Source: Bacillus solimangrovi (GTDB lineage Bacteria; Bacillota; Bacilli; Bacillales; Bacillaceae_N). From it: a stretch of 64,000 nucleotides of DNA. The notes below the pieces were generated by a model. The model was not told where the DNA came from. It did no database searches and saw nothing but the letters and a program-made list of their open reading frames with translations. The DNA lies in NCBI RefSeq assembly GCF_001742425.1, contig NZ_MJEH01000044.1:118199-182198 (forward strand), read 5' to 3'. A program made the translations under genes and the position numbers. Each line of letters starts with the position of its first letter. Position 1 is the stretch's first letter. Below are positions 8,493-16,896 of the stretch, one piece after another.

Positions 8493-11129
8493 ATGAGTAA
8501 AAAAAAATTAGTAGTTATAGATGGGAATAGTATTGCATATCGGGCTTTTTTTGCGCTACCACTCTTAAATAATGACAAAGGTATTCATACGAATGCGATA
8601 TATGGATTTACTACAATGTTATTAAAGGTACTTGAAGAAGAAAAACCAACACATTTGTTAGTTGCCTTTGATGCAGGTAAGAAAACGTTCCGCCATGATA
8701 CATATAAAGGATATAAAGGAACGAGAGAGAAAACCCCTTCAGAGCTATCAGAACAATTTGCGTTTATTCGTGAAGTATTGGATGCTTTTAATATTTCACG
8801 TTATGAATTAGAAAATTATGAGGCTGATGATATTATTGGGACTCTGGCTAAACGTGCAGAAAAAGAGGGCATGGATGTTAAGATCATCTCAGGTGATAAA
8901 GACTTGCTTCAGCTTGTATCTAGTCATGTAAAGGTTGCCTTAACACGCAAGGGAATTACAGATGTTGATACATACGATCTTAGTGCAATTGATGAAAAGT
9001 ATGGGATTACACCAGAACAAATTATTGACATGAAAGGACTTATGGGTGATAAGTCAGATAATATTCCAGGCGTACCAGGAATAGGAGAAAAAACAGCATT
9101 AAAGTTGTTAAAACAATTCGGAACCATTGAACGTGTTCTTGAATCAATTGATGATGTGAGTGGCAAGAAACTTAAAGAAAAACTTGATGAAAACAGAGAG
9201 CAAGCGATGATGAGTAAGAAATTAGCAACGATTATCGTTGAAGCTCCTATAGATATTATGTTAGATAATATTACATATAAGGAATACGATGTAGAAGCTG
9301 TACGTGCAGTATTTACAGATCTAGGTTTCCAGTCACTTCTTAACCGAGTTGGAGGAGATGAACAAAATAGTTCAATAGAAAGCCTAGATGAAATTGAATT
9401 TGAATTAGCTCAAGCGGTTCTAGATGAGATGTTAACGGATAAAGCAGCGTTAATTGTTGAAGTAATGGATGAAAATTACCATGAGGGTCAAATACAAGGT
9501 TTTGCGATTGTAAATGAAAATAAACGGTATTTTATTCAGACAGATGTAGCATTAAACTCGACAACCTTTAAGAATTGGGTTGAGGACAGTAGTAAAAAGA
9601 AAATTGTCTTCGATGCAAAACAAGCAATTGTTTCTCTTAAATGGAAGGGAATTACATTGCGTGGAGTGGAAATGGACTTACTGATTGCATCCTACCTACT
9701 TAATCCATCAGAATCAAATCATGATATTTCTGCCATTGCTCGTCGAAAAGGTTTTAATCATGTTCAGGATGATGAGCTTGTGTATGGCAAAGGGGCAAAA
9801 CGAAAGGTACCAGATACAGATGAACTTGCTGAACATTTAGTTCGAAAGGCAGATAGTGTCTTTCAACTGTACGATCAATTAGAAGATGAATTAAAAAAGA
9901 ATGAACAATACGGGTTATTTAAAGAGTTAGAGATGCCTTTATCAATCATTCTGGCAGAAATGGAATCGACAGGAGTCATGGTTGATGTTGAACGGTTGCA
10001 GAATATGGGACAAGATCTTGAGGGACGGTTAACTGAAATAGAGAAAGAAATTCACACTTTAGCTGGTGAATCATTTAATATTAACTCACCGAAACAATTA
10101 GGTGTGATTTTATTCGAAAAGTTAGAATTACCAGTTATAAAGAAAACGAAAACAGGTTATTCGACATCAGCGGATGTACTTGATAAATTGAAAAGCAAAC
10201 ATGAAATTGTAGATAAAATCCTTCATTATCGTCAACTAGGGAAACTAAATTCAACATACATAGAAGGGTTATTAAAGGTTGTTCACAAAGATACAAATAA
10301 AATTCATACTCGTTTTAACCAAGCACTTACACAAACAGGGAGATTAAGTTCAATTGAACCTAATTTACAAAATATACCGATTCGTTTGGAGGAAGGTAGA
10401 AAAATTCGTCAAGCATTTATTCCATCTCAGCAAGACTGGGTAATTTTTGCTGCGGATTATTCTCAAATTGAATTACGTGTACTAGCACATATTGCAAATG
10501 ATGAGAACTTAATTGAAGCGTTTAATAATGGGATGGACATTCATACAAAAACAGCGATGGATGTATTTAATGTAAATGCTGATGAAGTTACTTCAGATAT
10601 GCGTAGACAAGCAAAGGCTGTAAACTTTGGGATCGTGTATGGGATTAGTGATTATGGATTATCTCAAAATTTAGGGATCACACGTAAAGAAGCACAAGCA
10701 TTTATTGAAGCCTATCTTCAAAGCTTCCCAGGTGTACAGGAATATATGGACAGTATCGTAAGAGAGGCGAAAGATAAAGGTTTTGTCTCAACAATGATGC
10801 AAAGAAGACGTTATATACCAGATATTACGAGTAGAAATTTCAATCAACGAAGCTTTGCTGAACGTACTGCAATGAATACACCAATACAAGGTAGTGGAGC
10901 AGATATTATTAAAAAAGCGATGATTGATATGGCGAAGCGCCTTGAAACAGAAGGTTTACAAGCGCGGTTACTTCTGCAAGTACATGATGAATTGATTTTT
11001 GAAGCGCCAAAGGAAGAAATTGAAAAACTAATACAGGTTGTTCCTGATGTAATGGAAAATACAATTCAATTAAAAGTACCTTTGAAAGTGGATTATTCTT
11101 ATGGTCCAACATGGTTTGATGCAAAATAA
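8493..11129 (+). CDS. polA: DNA polymerase I
   Basis: Repair and Okazaki-fragment polymerase, 878 residues (B. subtilis 880). Residues 1-290 are the 5'-3' exonuclease (VIDGNS start, YEADDIIGTLA, SGDKDLLQLV, GLMGDKSDNIPGVPGIG). The middle domain (about 300-470) is a 3'-5' exonuclease fold without the proofreading Asp/Glu motif, as in other Bacillus enzymes. Residues 480-878 are the polymerase: motif A DYSQIELRVLAH (Asp655), motif B RRQAKAVNFGIVYG, motif C QVHDELIFE (Asp832). ATG at 8493 follows AAGGAGG; the in-frame ATG at 8463 does not have one. Confidence 0.97.
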   Translation: MSKKKLVVIDGNSIAYRAFFALPLLNNDKGIHTNAIYGFTTMLLKVLEEEKPTHLLVAFDAGKKTFRHDTYKGYKGTREKTPSELSEQFAFIREVLDAFNISRYELENYEADDIIGTLAKRAEKEGMDVKIISGDKDLLQLVSSHVKVALTRKGITDVDTYDLSAIDEKYGITPEQIIDMKGLMGDKSDNIPGVPGIGEKTALKLLKQFGTIERVLESIDDVSGKKLKEKLDENREQAMMSKKLATIIVEAPIDIMLDNITYKEYDVEAVRAVFTDLGFQSLLNRVGGDEQNSSIESLDEIEFELAQAVLDEMLTDKAALIVEVMDENYHEGQIQGFAIVNENKRYFIQTDVALNSTTFKNWVEDSSKKKIVFDAKQAIVSLKWKGITLRGVEMDLLIASYLLNPSESNHDISAIARRKGFNHVQDDELVYGKGAKRKVPDTDELAEHLVRKADSVFQLYDQLEDELKKNEQYGLFKELEMPLSIILAEMESTGVMVDVERLQNMGQDLEGRLTEIEKEIHTLAGESFNINSPKQLGVILFEKLELPVIKKTKTGYSTSADVLDKLKSKHEIVDKILHYRQLGKLNSTYIEGLLKVVHKDTNKIHTRFNQALTQTGRLSSIEPNLQNIPIRLEEGRKIRQAFIPSQQDWVIFAADYSQIELRVLAHIANDENLIEAFNNGMDIHTKTAMDVFNVNADEVTSDMRRQAKAVNFGIVYGISDYGLSQNLGITRKEAQAFIEAYLQSFPGVQEYMDSIVREAKDKGFVSTMMQRRRYIPDITSRNFNQRSFAERTAMNTPIQGSGADIIKKAMIDMAKRLETEGLQARLLLQVHDELIFEAPKEEIEKLIQVVPDVMENTIQLKVPLKVDYSYGPTWFDAK

Positions 11130-11448
11130 ACAGGGATCTCCTACAGAGGTATAACGGTAGCTCTGCTTTGTATTTTGAAATATTGAAGGAGCAGTCATAT
11201 GGATAGTTGATATGTGTTAAGTAAGATGCGGACAGAGATTTCTGTCCCTTTTCTTATTATTGTACAATTATTAATCGTTAAAGGTGTTTAGACCTAAATT
11301 CACATTTCATCTGTTAATGATGTTAAGCAATTTTATAAATAGTTTGTAGAGATCAAAATTCAAAAATAAAATTAAGCATATTATTTTGATTAGACATTTC
11401 ATTGAGTACATGATGAATAGACTAGTGATTTTGAAAGGAAGAGAAAGC
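11130..11448 (+). other. polA-mutM intergenic region
   Basis: 319 bases. It holds the polA terminator at 11230-11256. The remainder is AT-rich; I see no further gene, and no convincing -35/-10 pair for mutM. Confidence 0.5.
11230..11256 (+). terminator. Terminator after polA
   Basis: GGACAGA (11230-11236) pairs with TCTGTCC (11241-11247) around GATT, followed by CTTTTCTTATT. Confidence 0.75.
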
Positions 11449-12273
11449 ATGCCTGAACTACCAGAAGTCGAAACAGTTCGACGTACATTAATTGAACTTG
11501 TAAAAGGTAAAACAATTGAAGATGTTGAAGTTCGTTGGCCGAAAATGATAAAACACCCAGATGACGTACAACAATTTTCTGAGTATCTAAAAGGACAAAC
11601 GATCCATGATGTAAAACGAAGAGGGAAATTTTTGATCTTTGTTCTAGATAATGATGTGCTCATATCACACTTGCGAATGGAGGGACGTTACGGATTATAT
11701 AGGAAAGAAGATGAGGTAGATAAACATACTCATGTTTTATTTACGTTCACAGATAATAGTCAATTAAGGTATAAAGACGTACGTAAATTTGGAACGATGC
11801 ACATTTTCAAAAAGGGAACTGAAGAAGATGTTGAACCACTTAACAAACTTGGACCAGAACCTTTTTCAGAACATTTTACAGTGGAACACCTTGCTCATAA
11901 TTTATCTCGAACAACTCGCAAAGTGAAGACAGCATTACTTGATCAAGTAATTGTTACAGGTTTAGGAAATATCTATGTTGATGAAGCGCTATTCCGTAGC
12001 GGCGTACATCCAGAACGGTTAGGGAACTCATTGATTCAACAGGAAGTTAGTAAGCTTCATGAACAAATTGTTTCAACATTAAAAGAAGCTGTTGACAAAG
12101 GAGGCAGTACGATACGCTCTTATGTTAACACACAAGGAGAAATGGGAATGTTTCAATTAGAACTATTTGTTTATGGAAAGCAAGGTGAACCATGTTCAAC
12201 TTGTGGAAAAGAAATTGAGAAAACCGTTGTTGGTGGAAGAGGAACTCATTTTTGTTCGAATTGTCAAAAATGA
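11449..12273 (+). CDS. mutM: Formamidopyrimidine-DNA glycosylase
   Basis: Removes 8-oxoguanine and ring-opened purines and nicks the abasic site. 274 residues. The catalytic N-terminus PELPEVETVRR follows the initiator Met, which fixes the start at the ATG at 11449 (behind GGAAGAG); an upstream in-frame ATG at 11386 would bury the catalytic Pro. Helix-two-turn-helix residues include GLGNIYVDEALF, and the C-terminal zinc finger has CSTCG and CSNC. It follows polA as in B. subtilis. Confidence 0.97.
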   Translation: MPELPEVETVRRTLIELVKGKTIEDVEVRWPKMIKHPDDVQQFSEYLKGQTIHDVKRRGKFLIFVLDNDVLISHLRMEGRYGLYRKEDEVDKHTHVLFTFTDNSQLRYKDVRKFGTMHIFKKGTEEDVEPLNKLGPEPFSEHFTVEHLAHNLSRTTRKVKTALLDQVIVTGLGNIYVDEALFRSGVHPERLGNSLIQQEVSKLHEQIVSTLKEAVDKGGSTIRSYVNTQGEMGMFQLELFVYGKQGEPCSTCGKEIEKTVVGGRGTHFCSNCQK

Positions 12274-12378
12274 TTTGGACATTATTTTAGAATTATAAAA
12301 TCCATGTGAGGTTGTCTCGTCACCCCTAATCTCTTAGGCGCATATATTAACGTATCGCTTAAGGGAGGAGTTAATGTC

Positions 12379-13014
12379 ATGGGGTATTTTCTTTCCTTAC
12401 TTCTTCTAGCGCTAGCTGTAAGTTTGGATAGTTTTAGCGTTGGATTCACCTACGGACTTAGGAAGATGTCATTACCATTGAAGTCTATTTTCATTATTGC
12501 TTGTTGCACTATTATTACAATGCTAATTGCAATGGCGGGTGGTACATTGCTAGCTCTATGGTTATCACCTTCTGCTGCTGAACGGGTTGGTGGCATCGTG
12601 TTAATGGGGATTGGTGCTTGGGTATTGTATCAATTTTTTCGACCTGAGCGAGAAAACGAACCTAATAATGAGCCGAAAGTACTGTTAAAATTTGAGATTA
12701 AATCAATTGGATTAGTCATTCAGATTTTACGAAATTCGATGGTAGCGGATATTGATGGGTCAGGTACAATTACGGGAATTGAAGCTTTTTTACTTGGATT
12801 TGCATTATCGCTCGATGCTTTTGGAGCAGGGATTGGTGCGGCACTGATTGGTTATTCTCCAATAATGATGGCACTGTTAACAGCTTTAATGAGCTCAATA
12901 TTTGTAACAGCAGGACTAAAGTGTGGCAAGTTGTTTGCGAATGTTGCTTGGATGCAACGTTTCTCATTTGTGCCAGGCATTTTACTTATCATTTTAGGTA
13001 TGTGGAAAATATAA
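12379..13014 (+). CDS. ytaF: Sporulation membrane protein YtaF (MntP-like)
   Basis: 211-residue integral membrane protein of two similar halves. Each half begins with a helix bearing an Asp motif: SLDSFSVGFTYG near the N-terminus and SLDAFGAGIGAA near residue 140. That is the layout of the MntP/YtaF family, whose MntP member exports manganese. YtaF is known in Bacillus as a sporulation-linked protein; its substrate is not known to me. An acidic stretch (ENEPNNEPK) joins the halves. Position between mutM and coaE matches B. subtilis. Confidence 0.88.
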   Translation: MGYFLSLLLLALAVSLDSFSVGFTYGLRKMSLPLKSIFIIACCTIITMLIAMAGGTLLALWLSPSAAERVGGIVLMGIGAWVLYQFFRPERENEPNNEPKVLLKFEIKSIGLVIQILRNSMVADIDGSGTITGIEAFLLGFALSLDAFGAGIGAALIGYSPIMMALLTALMSSIFVTAGLKCGKLFANVAWMQRFSFVPGILLIILGMWKI

Positions 13015-13026
13015 ACCGAATTTCTA

Positions 13027-13060
13027 GTCAGTGGGGTCTACTGTTCCCCACTGATAGTTG
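13027..13060 (+). terminator. Terminator after ytaF
   Basis: CAGTGGGG (13029-13036) pairs with CCCCACTG (13046-13053), extended by one A-T and one G-U pair, followed by AGTTGTTT. Confidence 0.7.
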
Positions 13061-13284
13061 TTTAAATGAATTAAGAAATCCTCTTATCTTGAAGGCTATT
13101 AGGTTGGTCTGAAGGTATTGTGATCTTCTATACTTTGAAGTATCAGTTATTAAGCCAGAAGATAGGTGACTATTTGAACGAGTGTTTTCGTTTTACATAA
13201 TGACAAATGTTTAATTCTTTTCTCACTTATAGTTGTTAATGTTATTGTAAAGAGGTCGGGTAAACTTTTTTAGGGGGAATTGTT

Positions 13285-13893
13285 TTGACAGTAATTATAG
13301 GGTTAACAGGTGGAATTGCAAGTGGGAAAAGTACAGTATCTAATATGTTTAGGCAATTAAATATTCCAGTAATTGATGCAGACGTGGCCGCTCGAAAAGT
13401 TGTTGAAGTAGGACAGTCAGCGTATACCCAAATAGTAAAGACCTTTGGAGAAGAAGTTTTACAGGAAGACCGTACGATTAATAGAGAAAAGTTAGGTTCA
13501 ATTATTTTTCACAATCAAGGTGCACGCGAGCAATTGAATCAAATAGTGCATCCTGCTGTTCGATCATTAATGAATGATCAAAAAGATACATACATAAAAG
13601 CTGGTGAAAAAGTCGTTGTAATGGATATTCCACTGCTGTTTGAAAGCAAGCTTACTTATCTTGTTGATAAAACAATTGTTGTTTATGTAAGTACAGAAGT
13701 TCAACTTGAACGACTAATGAAACGAAATCAACTGTCTAGAGAAGAAGCACAAGCACGAATTAATTCACAGCTATCTCTTGAAGAAAAAAAGATTATGGCT
13801 GATAAGTTTCTTGATAATAATGGTACATCTCTGGAAACGAATGAACAGTTACTTCAAATATTAAAACAATGGGGTATATGTAAGAATAGTTAA
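13285..13893 (+). CDS. coaE: Dephospho-CoA kinase
   Basis: Final step of coenzyme A synthesis: phosphorylates the 3'-hydroxyl of dephospho-CoA. 202 residues. P-loop GLTGGIASGKST at residues 6-17, DADVAARKVVE, the lid region RQ/RNQLSREEAQARINSQ. TTG start at 13285 after AGGGGGA; no ATG lies near. It follows ytaF as in B. subtilis and is closed by a very stable terminator. Confidence 0.95.
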   Translation: MTVIIGLTGGIASGKSTVSNMFRQLNIPVIDADVAARKVVEVGQSAYTQIVKTFGEEVLQEDRTINREKLGSIIFHNQGAREQLNQIVHPAVRSLMNDQKDTYIKAGEKVVVMDIPLLFESKLTYLVDKTIVVYVSTEVQLERLMKRNQLSREEAQARINSQLSLEEKKIMADKFLDNNGTSLETNEQLLQILKQWGICKNS

Positions 13894-13897
13894 TCCT

Positions 13898-13940
13898 TAA
13901 GGTTTTTACTTGAGCATTCAAGTGAAAACCTTATTTTATT
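13898..13940 (+). terminator. Terminator after coaE
   Basis: Sixteen-base stem (13898-13913 with 13918-13933, one G-U pair), loop GCAT, followed by TTTTATT. Confidence 0.9.
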
Positions 13941-14117
13941 GTAATTAAAATTGATATTAGTTCATAGAACATGAACAAGGTTTCCTTAATAATAAGTGGC
14001 CAGAAATTGAATATGGAGTGAAGAGGTTATAAGCGGAAAACATATTTAAATTTTTTGAATATTATAATTAATATATATAGCAAAAAAGTGTTAAAAAAAC
14101 CCCCTAAATTAAATATT

Positions 14118-14163
14118 ATATGTTATACTACTTTTCATAAAGAGGATTTAAAGTATAACATAT
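14118..14163 (+). promoter_or_regulatory. gapB promoter with paired CcpN-type operators
   Basis: ATATGTTATACT at 14118-14129 recurs as an exact inverted copy at 14152-14163, 22 bases apart. Each copy contains an 11-base match to the published B. subtilis CcpN site TRTGHYATAYW (14119-14129 on plus, 14162-14152 on minus). The first copy contains an extended -10 (TG at 14121-14122, TATACT at 14124-14129), so a bound repressor would cover the -10 and the early transcript. No good -35 is seen. CcpN is the glycolytic repressor of gapB and pckA in B. subtilis. Confidence 0.75.
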
Positions 14164-14179
14164 TTGGAAGGAGATTATC

Positions 14180-15214
14180 ATGAAGGCAAAAGTAGCGATT
14201 AATAGTTTTGGTCGTATCGGGAGAATGTTTTTCCGTAATGCGATTCATGATGACACATTAGAAATTGTAGCGGTGAATGCAAGTTACCCTGCGGATACAT
14301 TAGCTCACATGTTGAAATATGATAGCGTACACGGTATCTTCCCTAGTGAAGTAAAAGCAGAGGAAGACGCACTTATTGTAGATGGGAAGCGTGTACAGCT
14401 TTTAAATAACCGTGATCCGAAAGCGCTACCATGGAAAGAACTGGGTGTAGATATCGTAATTGAAGCAACAGGTAAGTTTAATTCTAAAGAAAAAGCAAGT
14501 GCTCATATTGAAGCTGGTGCTAAGAAAGTTATCATTACTGCTCCTGCTAAAAATGAGGATATAACAATTGTAATGGGTGTCAATGATGAGCAGTATGTTC
14601 ATGAAGAACACCATGTCATTTCAAATGCATCTTGTACAACAAACTGCCTTGCTCCAGTAGCAAAAGTACTAAATGAACAATTTGGAATTGAAAACGGTTT
14701 AATGACAACTGTACATGCTTATACAAATGATCAAAAAAATGTTGATAATCCTCATAAAAAAGATTTGCGTCGTGCGCGAGCTTGTGGACAATCTATAATT
14801 CCTACTAGCACTGGTGCAGCAAAAGCATTATCAATTGTTATGCCAGAGTTGAAAGGGAAATTACATGGAATGTCACTTCGTGTTCCGACGCCAAATGTAT
14901 CACTTGTTGATCTTGTTGTAGATTTAAAACGCGAAGTAACAGTGGAGGAAGTGAATGAGGCGTTCCGTACTGCTGCTGAAGGTCGAATGAAGAATATAAT
15001 TGGAATTACAGATGAACCATTAGTATCAATTGATTTTACTAGCAATAAGTTATCTTCTATTGTTGATGCACTCTCCACTATGGTTATTGGAGAGAAGAAG
15101 GTTAAAGTGTTAGCATGGTATGATAATGAGTGGGGGTATTCTAGTCGTGTTGTAGATTTAGCTAAGCATGTGGCAAGTAGTATTATTAAGGATGCACAAG
15201 TTCAAGTATCTTAA
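14180..15214 (+). CDS. gapB: Gluconeogenic glyceraldehyde-3-phosphate dehydrogenase GapB
   Basis: Interconverts 1,3-bisphosphoglycerate and glyceraldehyde-3-phosphate, in the gluconeogenic direction in Bacillus, preferring NADP. 344 residues. Cofactor motif NSFGRIGRMFFRNA, catalytic Cys152 in SNASCTTNCLAP, WYDNEWGYS near the end. The residues after the second strand read AVNASYPADT without the Asp that selects NAD, fitting NADP use. The neighbours coaE and speD match the gapB, not gapA, context. ATG at 14180 follows GGAAGGAG. The CcpN-type operators above it fit repression by glucose. Confidence 0.94.
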   Translation: MKAKVAINSFGRIGRMFFRNAIHDDTLEIVAVNASYPADTLAHMLKYDSVHGIFPSEVKAEEDALIVDGKRVQLLNNRDPKALPWKELGVDIVIEATGKFNSKEKASAHIEAGAKKVIITAPAKNEDITIVMGVNDEQYVHEEHHVISNASCTTNCLAPVAKVLNEQFGIENGLMTTVHAYTNDQKNVDNPHKKDLRRARACGQSIIPTSTGAAKALSIVMPELKGKLHGMSLRVPTPNVSLVDLVVDLKREVTVEEVNEAFRTAAEGRMKNIIGITDEPLVSIDFTSNKLSSIVDALSTMVIGEKKVKVLAWYDNEWGYSSRVVDLAKHVASSIIKDAQVQVS

Positions 15215-15220
15215 CAAAAT

Positions 15221-15265
15221 AAAATAACCGATGTATTGGATGAATCCTTACATCGGTTATTTTTT
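15221..15265 (+). terminator. Terminator after gapB
   Basis: Fifteen-base perfect stem (15221-15235 with 15249-15263), 13-base loop, T run at the 3' side. Confidence 0.9.
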
Positions 15266-15564
15266 ATAATAGCAAAACTTTTGCAGGAGTTTTAAGAAAT
15301 ACCGGAGATTTTTTACATTATGTAACTAACTGACAGTGGAGTATGTAGGAATACTCCCATTGTTAGAATGATCCCTAATTTTTATTAAGTGACCTCATAT
15401 ATTGGAATGCCTATTCTGATCGTTGTATCAAAATTAGCTATACATACGCTTATGTTATATTCTGATTTGTGAACTAGGAATAGAACACGGTTGTAAGGAG
15501 AGAGTAACAACGTAAGCGTGGAGAGTGAAAATAGAAATGAAAAGAAAAAAATCACTTTCCTATC

Positions 15565-15593
15565 TTGCATTTCATATGTAAACGAAGTATACT
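15565..15593 (+). promoter_or_regulatory. Possible speD promoter
   Basis: TTGCAT at 15565-15570, 17 bases, TATACT at 15588-15593. The -10 is good and the -35 is weak. Transcription would start near 15600 and give a leader of about 165 bases. Confidence 0.45.
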
Positions 15594-15599
15594 ATTTTT

Positions 15600-15764
15600 C
15601 GTGAAACTTTTTAGAAAAAGAAAAGGTTTATTTTGTTCTTTTCTTGACGGAAGATGATGCACCTACTTAAAGGGTTAGGACCTCTTTGGACTAACTTTCC
15701 CCCGTGGTAGTTTGTATTAAAACTTCTGTATATTTAAATTATAATAAAAGGGGGACGTTAGACT
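15600..15764 (+). promoter_or_regulatory. Candidate regulatory leader of speD
   Basis: CTAAC (15691-15695) can pair with GTTAG upstream (15673-15677), extended by G-U and A-T pairs to AGGGTTAG/CTAACTTT, or with GTTAG just before the start codon (15757-15761). In the second case the adjacent TCCCCC (15698-15703) also pairs with GGGGGA (15750-15755), the speD ribosome-binding site. The two folds exclude each other, the layout of a translational on/off switch. The rest of the 15215-15764 gap holds the gapB terminator and AT-rich sequence. Inference from pairing only. Confidence 0.45.
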
Positions 15765-16148
15765 ATGGAAACTATGGGTCGACACGTTATTGCTGAATTG
15801 TGGGATTGTAACACTGATAAATTAAACGATATGGATTTAATTGAACGAATTTTTGTAGATGCAGCACTTAAAGCTGGTGCAGAAGTACGAGAAGTAGCTT
15901 TTCATAAGTTTGCGCCACATGGAGTAAGTGGTGTTGTCATCATTTCTGAATCGCATTTAACTATTCACAGTTTTCCTGAACATGGTTATGCGAGCATAGA
16001 TGTTTATACTTGCGGAGATCGCATTGATCCGAATGTTGCTGCAGAGTATATTGCAGAAGCATTAGAAGCTAAAACAAATGAAAATATTGAAGTTCCACGC
16101 GGAATGGGACCTGTACAAGTTGAAAAACGTGGTGTCAACGTACTTTAA
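15765..16148 (+). CDS. speD: S-adenosylmethionine decarboxylase proenzyme
   Basis: Makes decarboxylated S-adenosylmethionine, the aminopropyl donor for spermidine. 127-residue proenzyme that cleaves itself to form a pyruvoyl cofactor. Seen: cleavage site Glu62-Ser63 in [14 protein letters not shown], processing residues Ser55 and His68, catalytic Cys83 in VYTCGD; all four fall at the positions known for the Thermotoga class 1B enzyme. ATG at 15765 after AAGGGGGA. A very stable terminator follows, so it is transcribed alone. See the leader entry for possible control. Confidence 0.97.
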   Translation: METMGRHVIAELWDCNTDKLNDMDLIERIFVDAALKAGAEVREVAFHKFAPHGVSGVVIISESHLTIHSFPEHGYASIDVYTCGDRIDPNVAAEYIAEALEAKTNENIEVPRGMGPVQVEKRGVNVL

Positions 16149-16161
16149 AAGATAATAACTT

Positions 16162-16197
16162 GAAAAAGAGATGTGGATGTCCACATCTCTTTTTTTA
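16162..16197 (+). terminator. Terminator after speD
   Basis: Fifteen-base stem (16162-16176 with 16179-16193), then a run of T. Confidence 0.92.
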
Positions 16198-16300
16198 CAA
16201 GTTAAAGGAAAATAGTAAAACAAAAAAGGTAGATTAAGAAAAAACTGCACTGGTGAAAGTTTCACTTTATTGTAGTTTATTGATAAAATAATGAAAAACC

Positions 16301-16329
16301 TTGTGTCATTTCGACGTTTTTTATAAGAT
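16301..16329 (+). promoter_or_regulatory. Promoter of nrdR-dnaB-dnaI
   Basis: TTGTGT at 16301-16306, 17 bases, TAAGAT at 16324-16329. Moderate match to sigma-A, placed 35 bases before nrdR. Confidence 0.5.
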
Positions 16330-16362
16330 TATGTTAAATGGATAAGGGTTGGAGATGGTATA

Positions 16363-16821
16363 ATGCGTTGTCCAAATTGTCACCATCATGGAACGAGAGT
16401 GCTTGATTCCCGACCAATAGATGATGGAAGAGCAATTAAAAGAAGACGAGAATGTGAAGAATGCCACTACCGTTTTACAACATTTGAGAAAGTGGAAGAG
16501 ATGCCACTAATTGTTGTGAAAAAGGAAGGTATACGTGAAGAATTTAGCCGTGAGAAGATTTTACGTGGATTAATTAAAGCATGTGAGAAACGCCCAGTCC
16601 CATTACAAAGTTTAGAGGATTTGGTACAGGACATTGAGCGTAATCTTAGAAATCAAGGTATATCAGAAGTACAAAGTGAGGCTATTGGGGAAATGATCAT
16701 GGATCGACTTGCAGACATAGATGAGGTCGCATATGTTCGATTTGCCTCCGTGTATCGTCAATTTAAAGATATAAATGTTTTTATTGAAGAGTTAAAAGAC
16801 TTAATTAAACGAGGAGAATAA
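16363..16821 (+). CDS. nrdR: Transcriptional repressor NrdR
   Basis: Nucleotide-sensing repressor of ribonucleotide reductase genes. 152 residues. The zinc ribbon has Cys3, Cys6, Cys31 and Cys34 (MRCPNC and CEEC), followed by an ATP-cone domain beginning [23 protein letters not shown] at 16363 follows GGAG. Adjacent to dnaB and dnaI as in B. subtilis (ytcG), linking dNTP supply to replication initiation genes. Confidence 0.96.
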   Translation: MRCPNCHHHGTRVLDSRPIDDGRAIKRRRECEECHYRFTTFEKVEEMPLIVVKKEGIREEFSREKILRGLIKACEKRPVPLQSLEDLVQDIERNLRNQGISEVQSEAIGEMIMDRLADIDEVAYVRFASVYRQFKDINVFIEELKDLIKRGE

Positions 16822-16845
16822 GGGGCTTATTTAAAGCCTCTTTTT
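16820..16845 (+). terminator. Weak hairpin between nrdR and dnaB
   Basis: AAGGGGCTT (16820-16828) pairs with AAGCCTCTT (16834-16842, one G-U pair), followed by TTT. It begins in the nrdR stop codon, so some read-through to dnaB is likely. Confidence 0.5.
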
Positions 16846-16896
16846 CAGTTATATCTCTCATTTTACACGATAATAGAAAAAGGAAGGGGTGGGGGA

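Noticed and set aside
15385..15570. 61-residue minus-strand frame in the gapB-speD gap
   Set aside because: No ribosome-binding site, low-complexity Phe/Ser/Leu content and no family resemblance.
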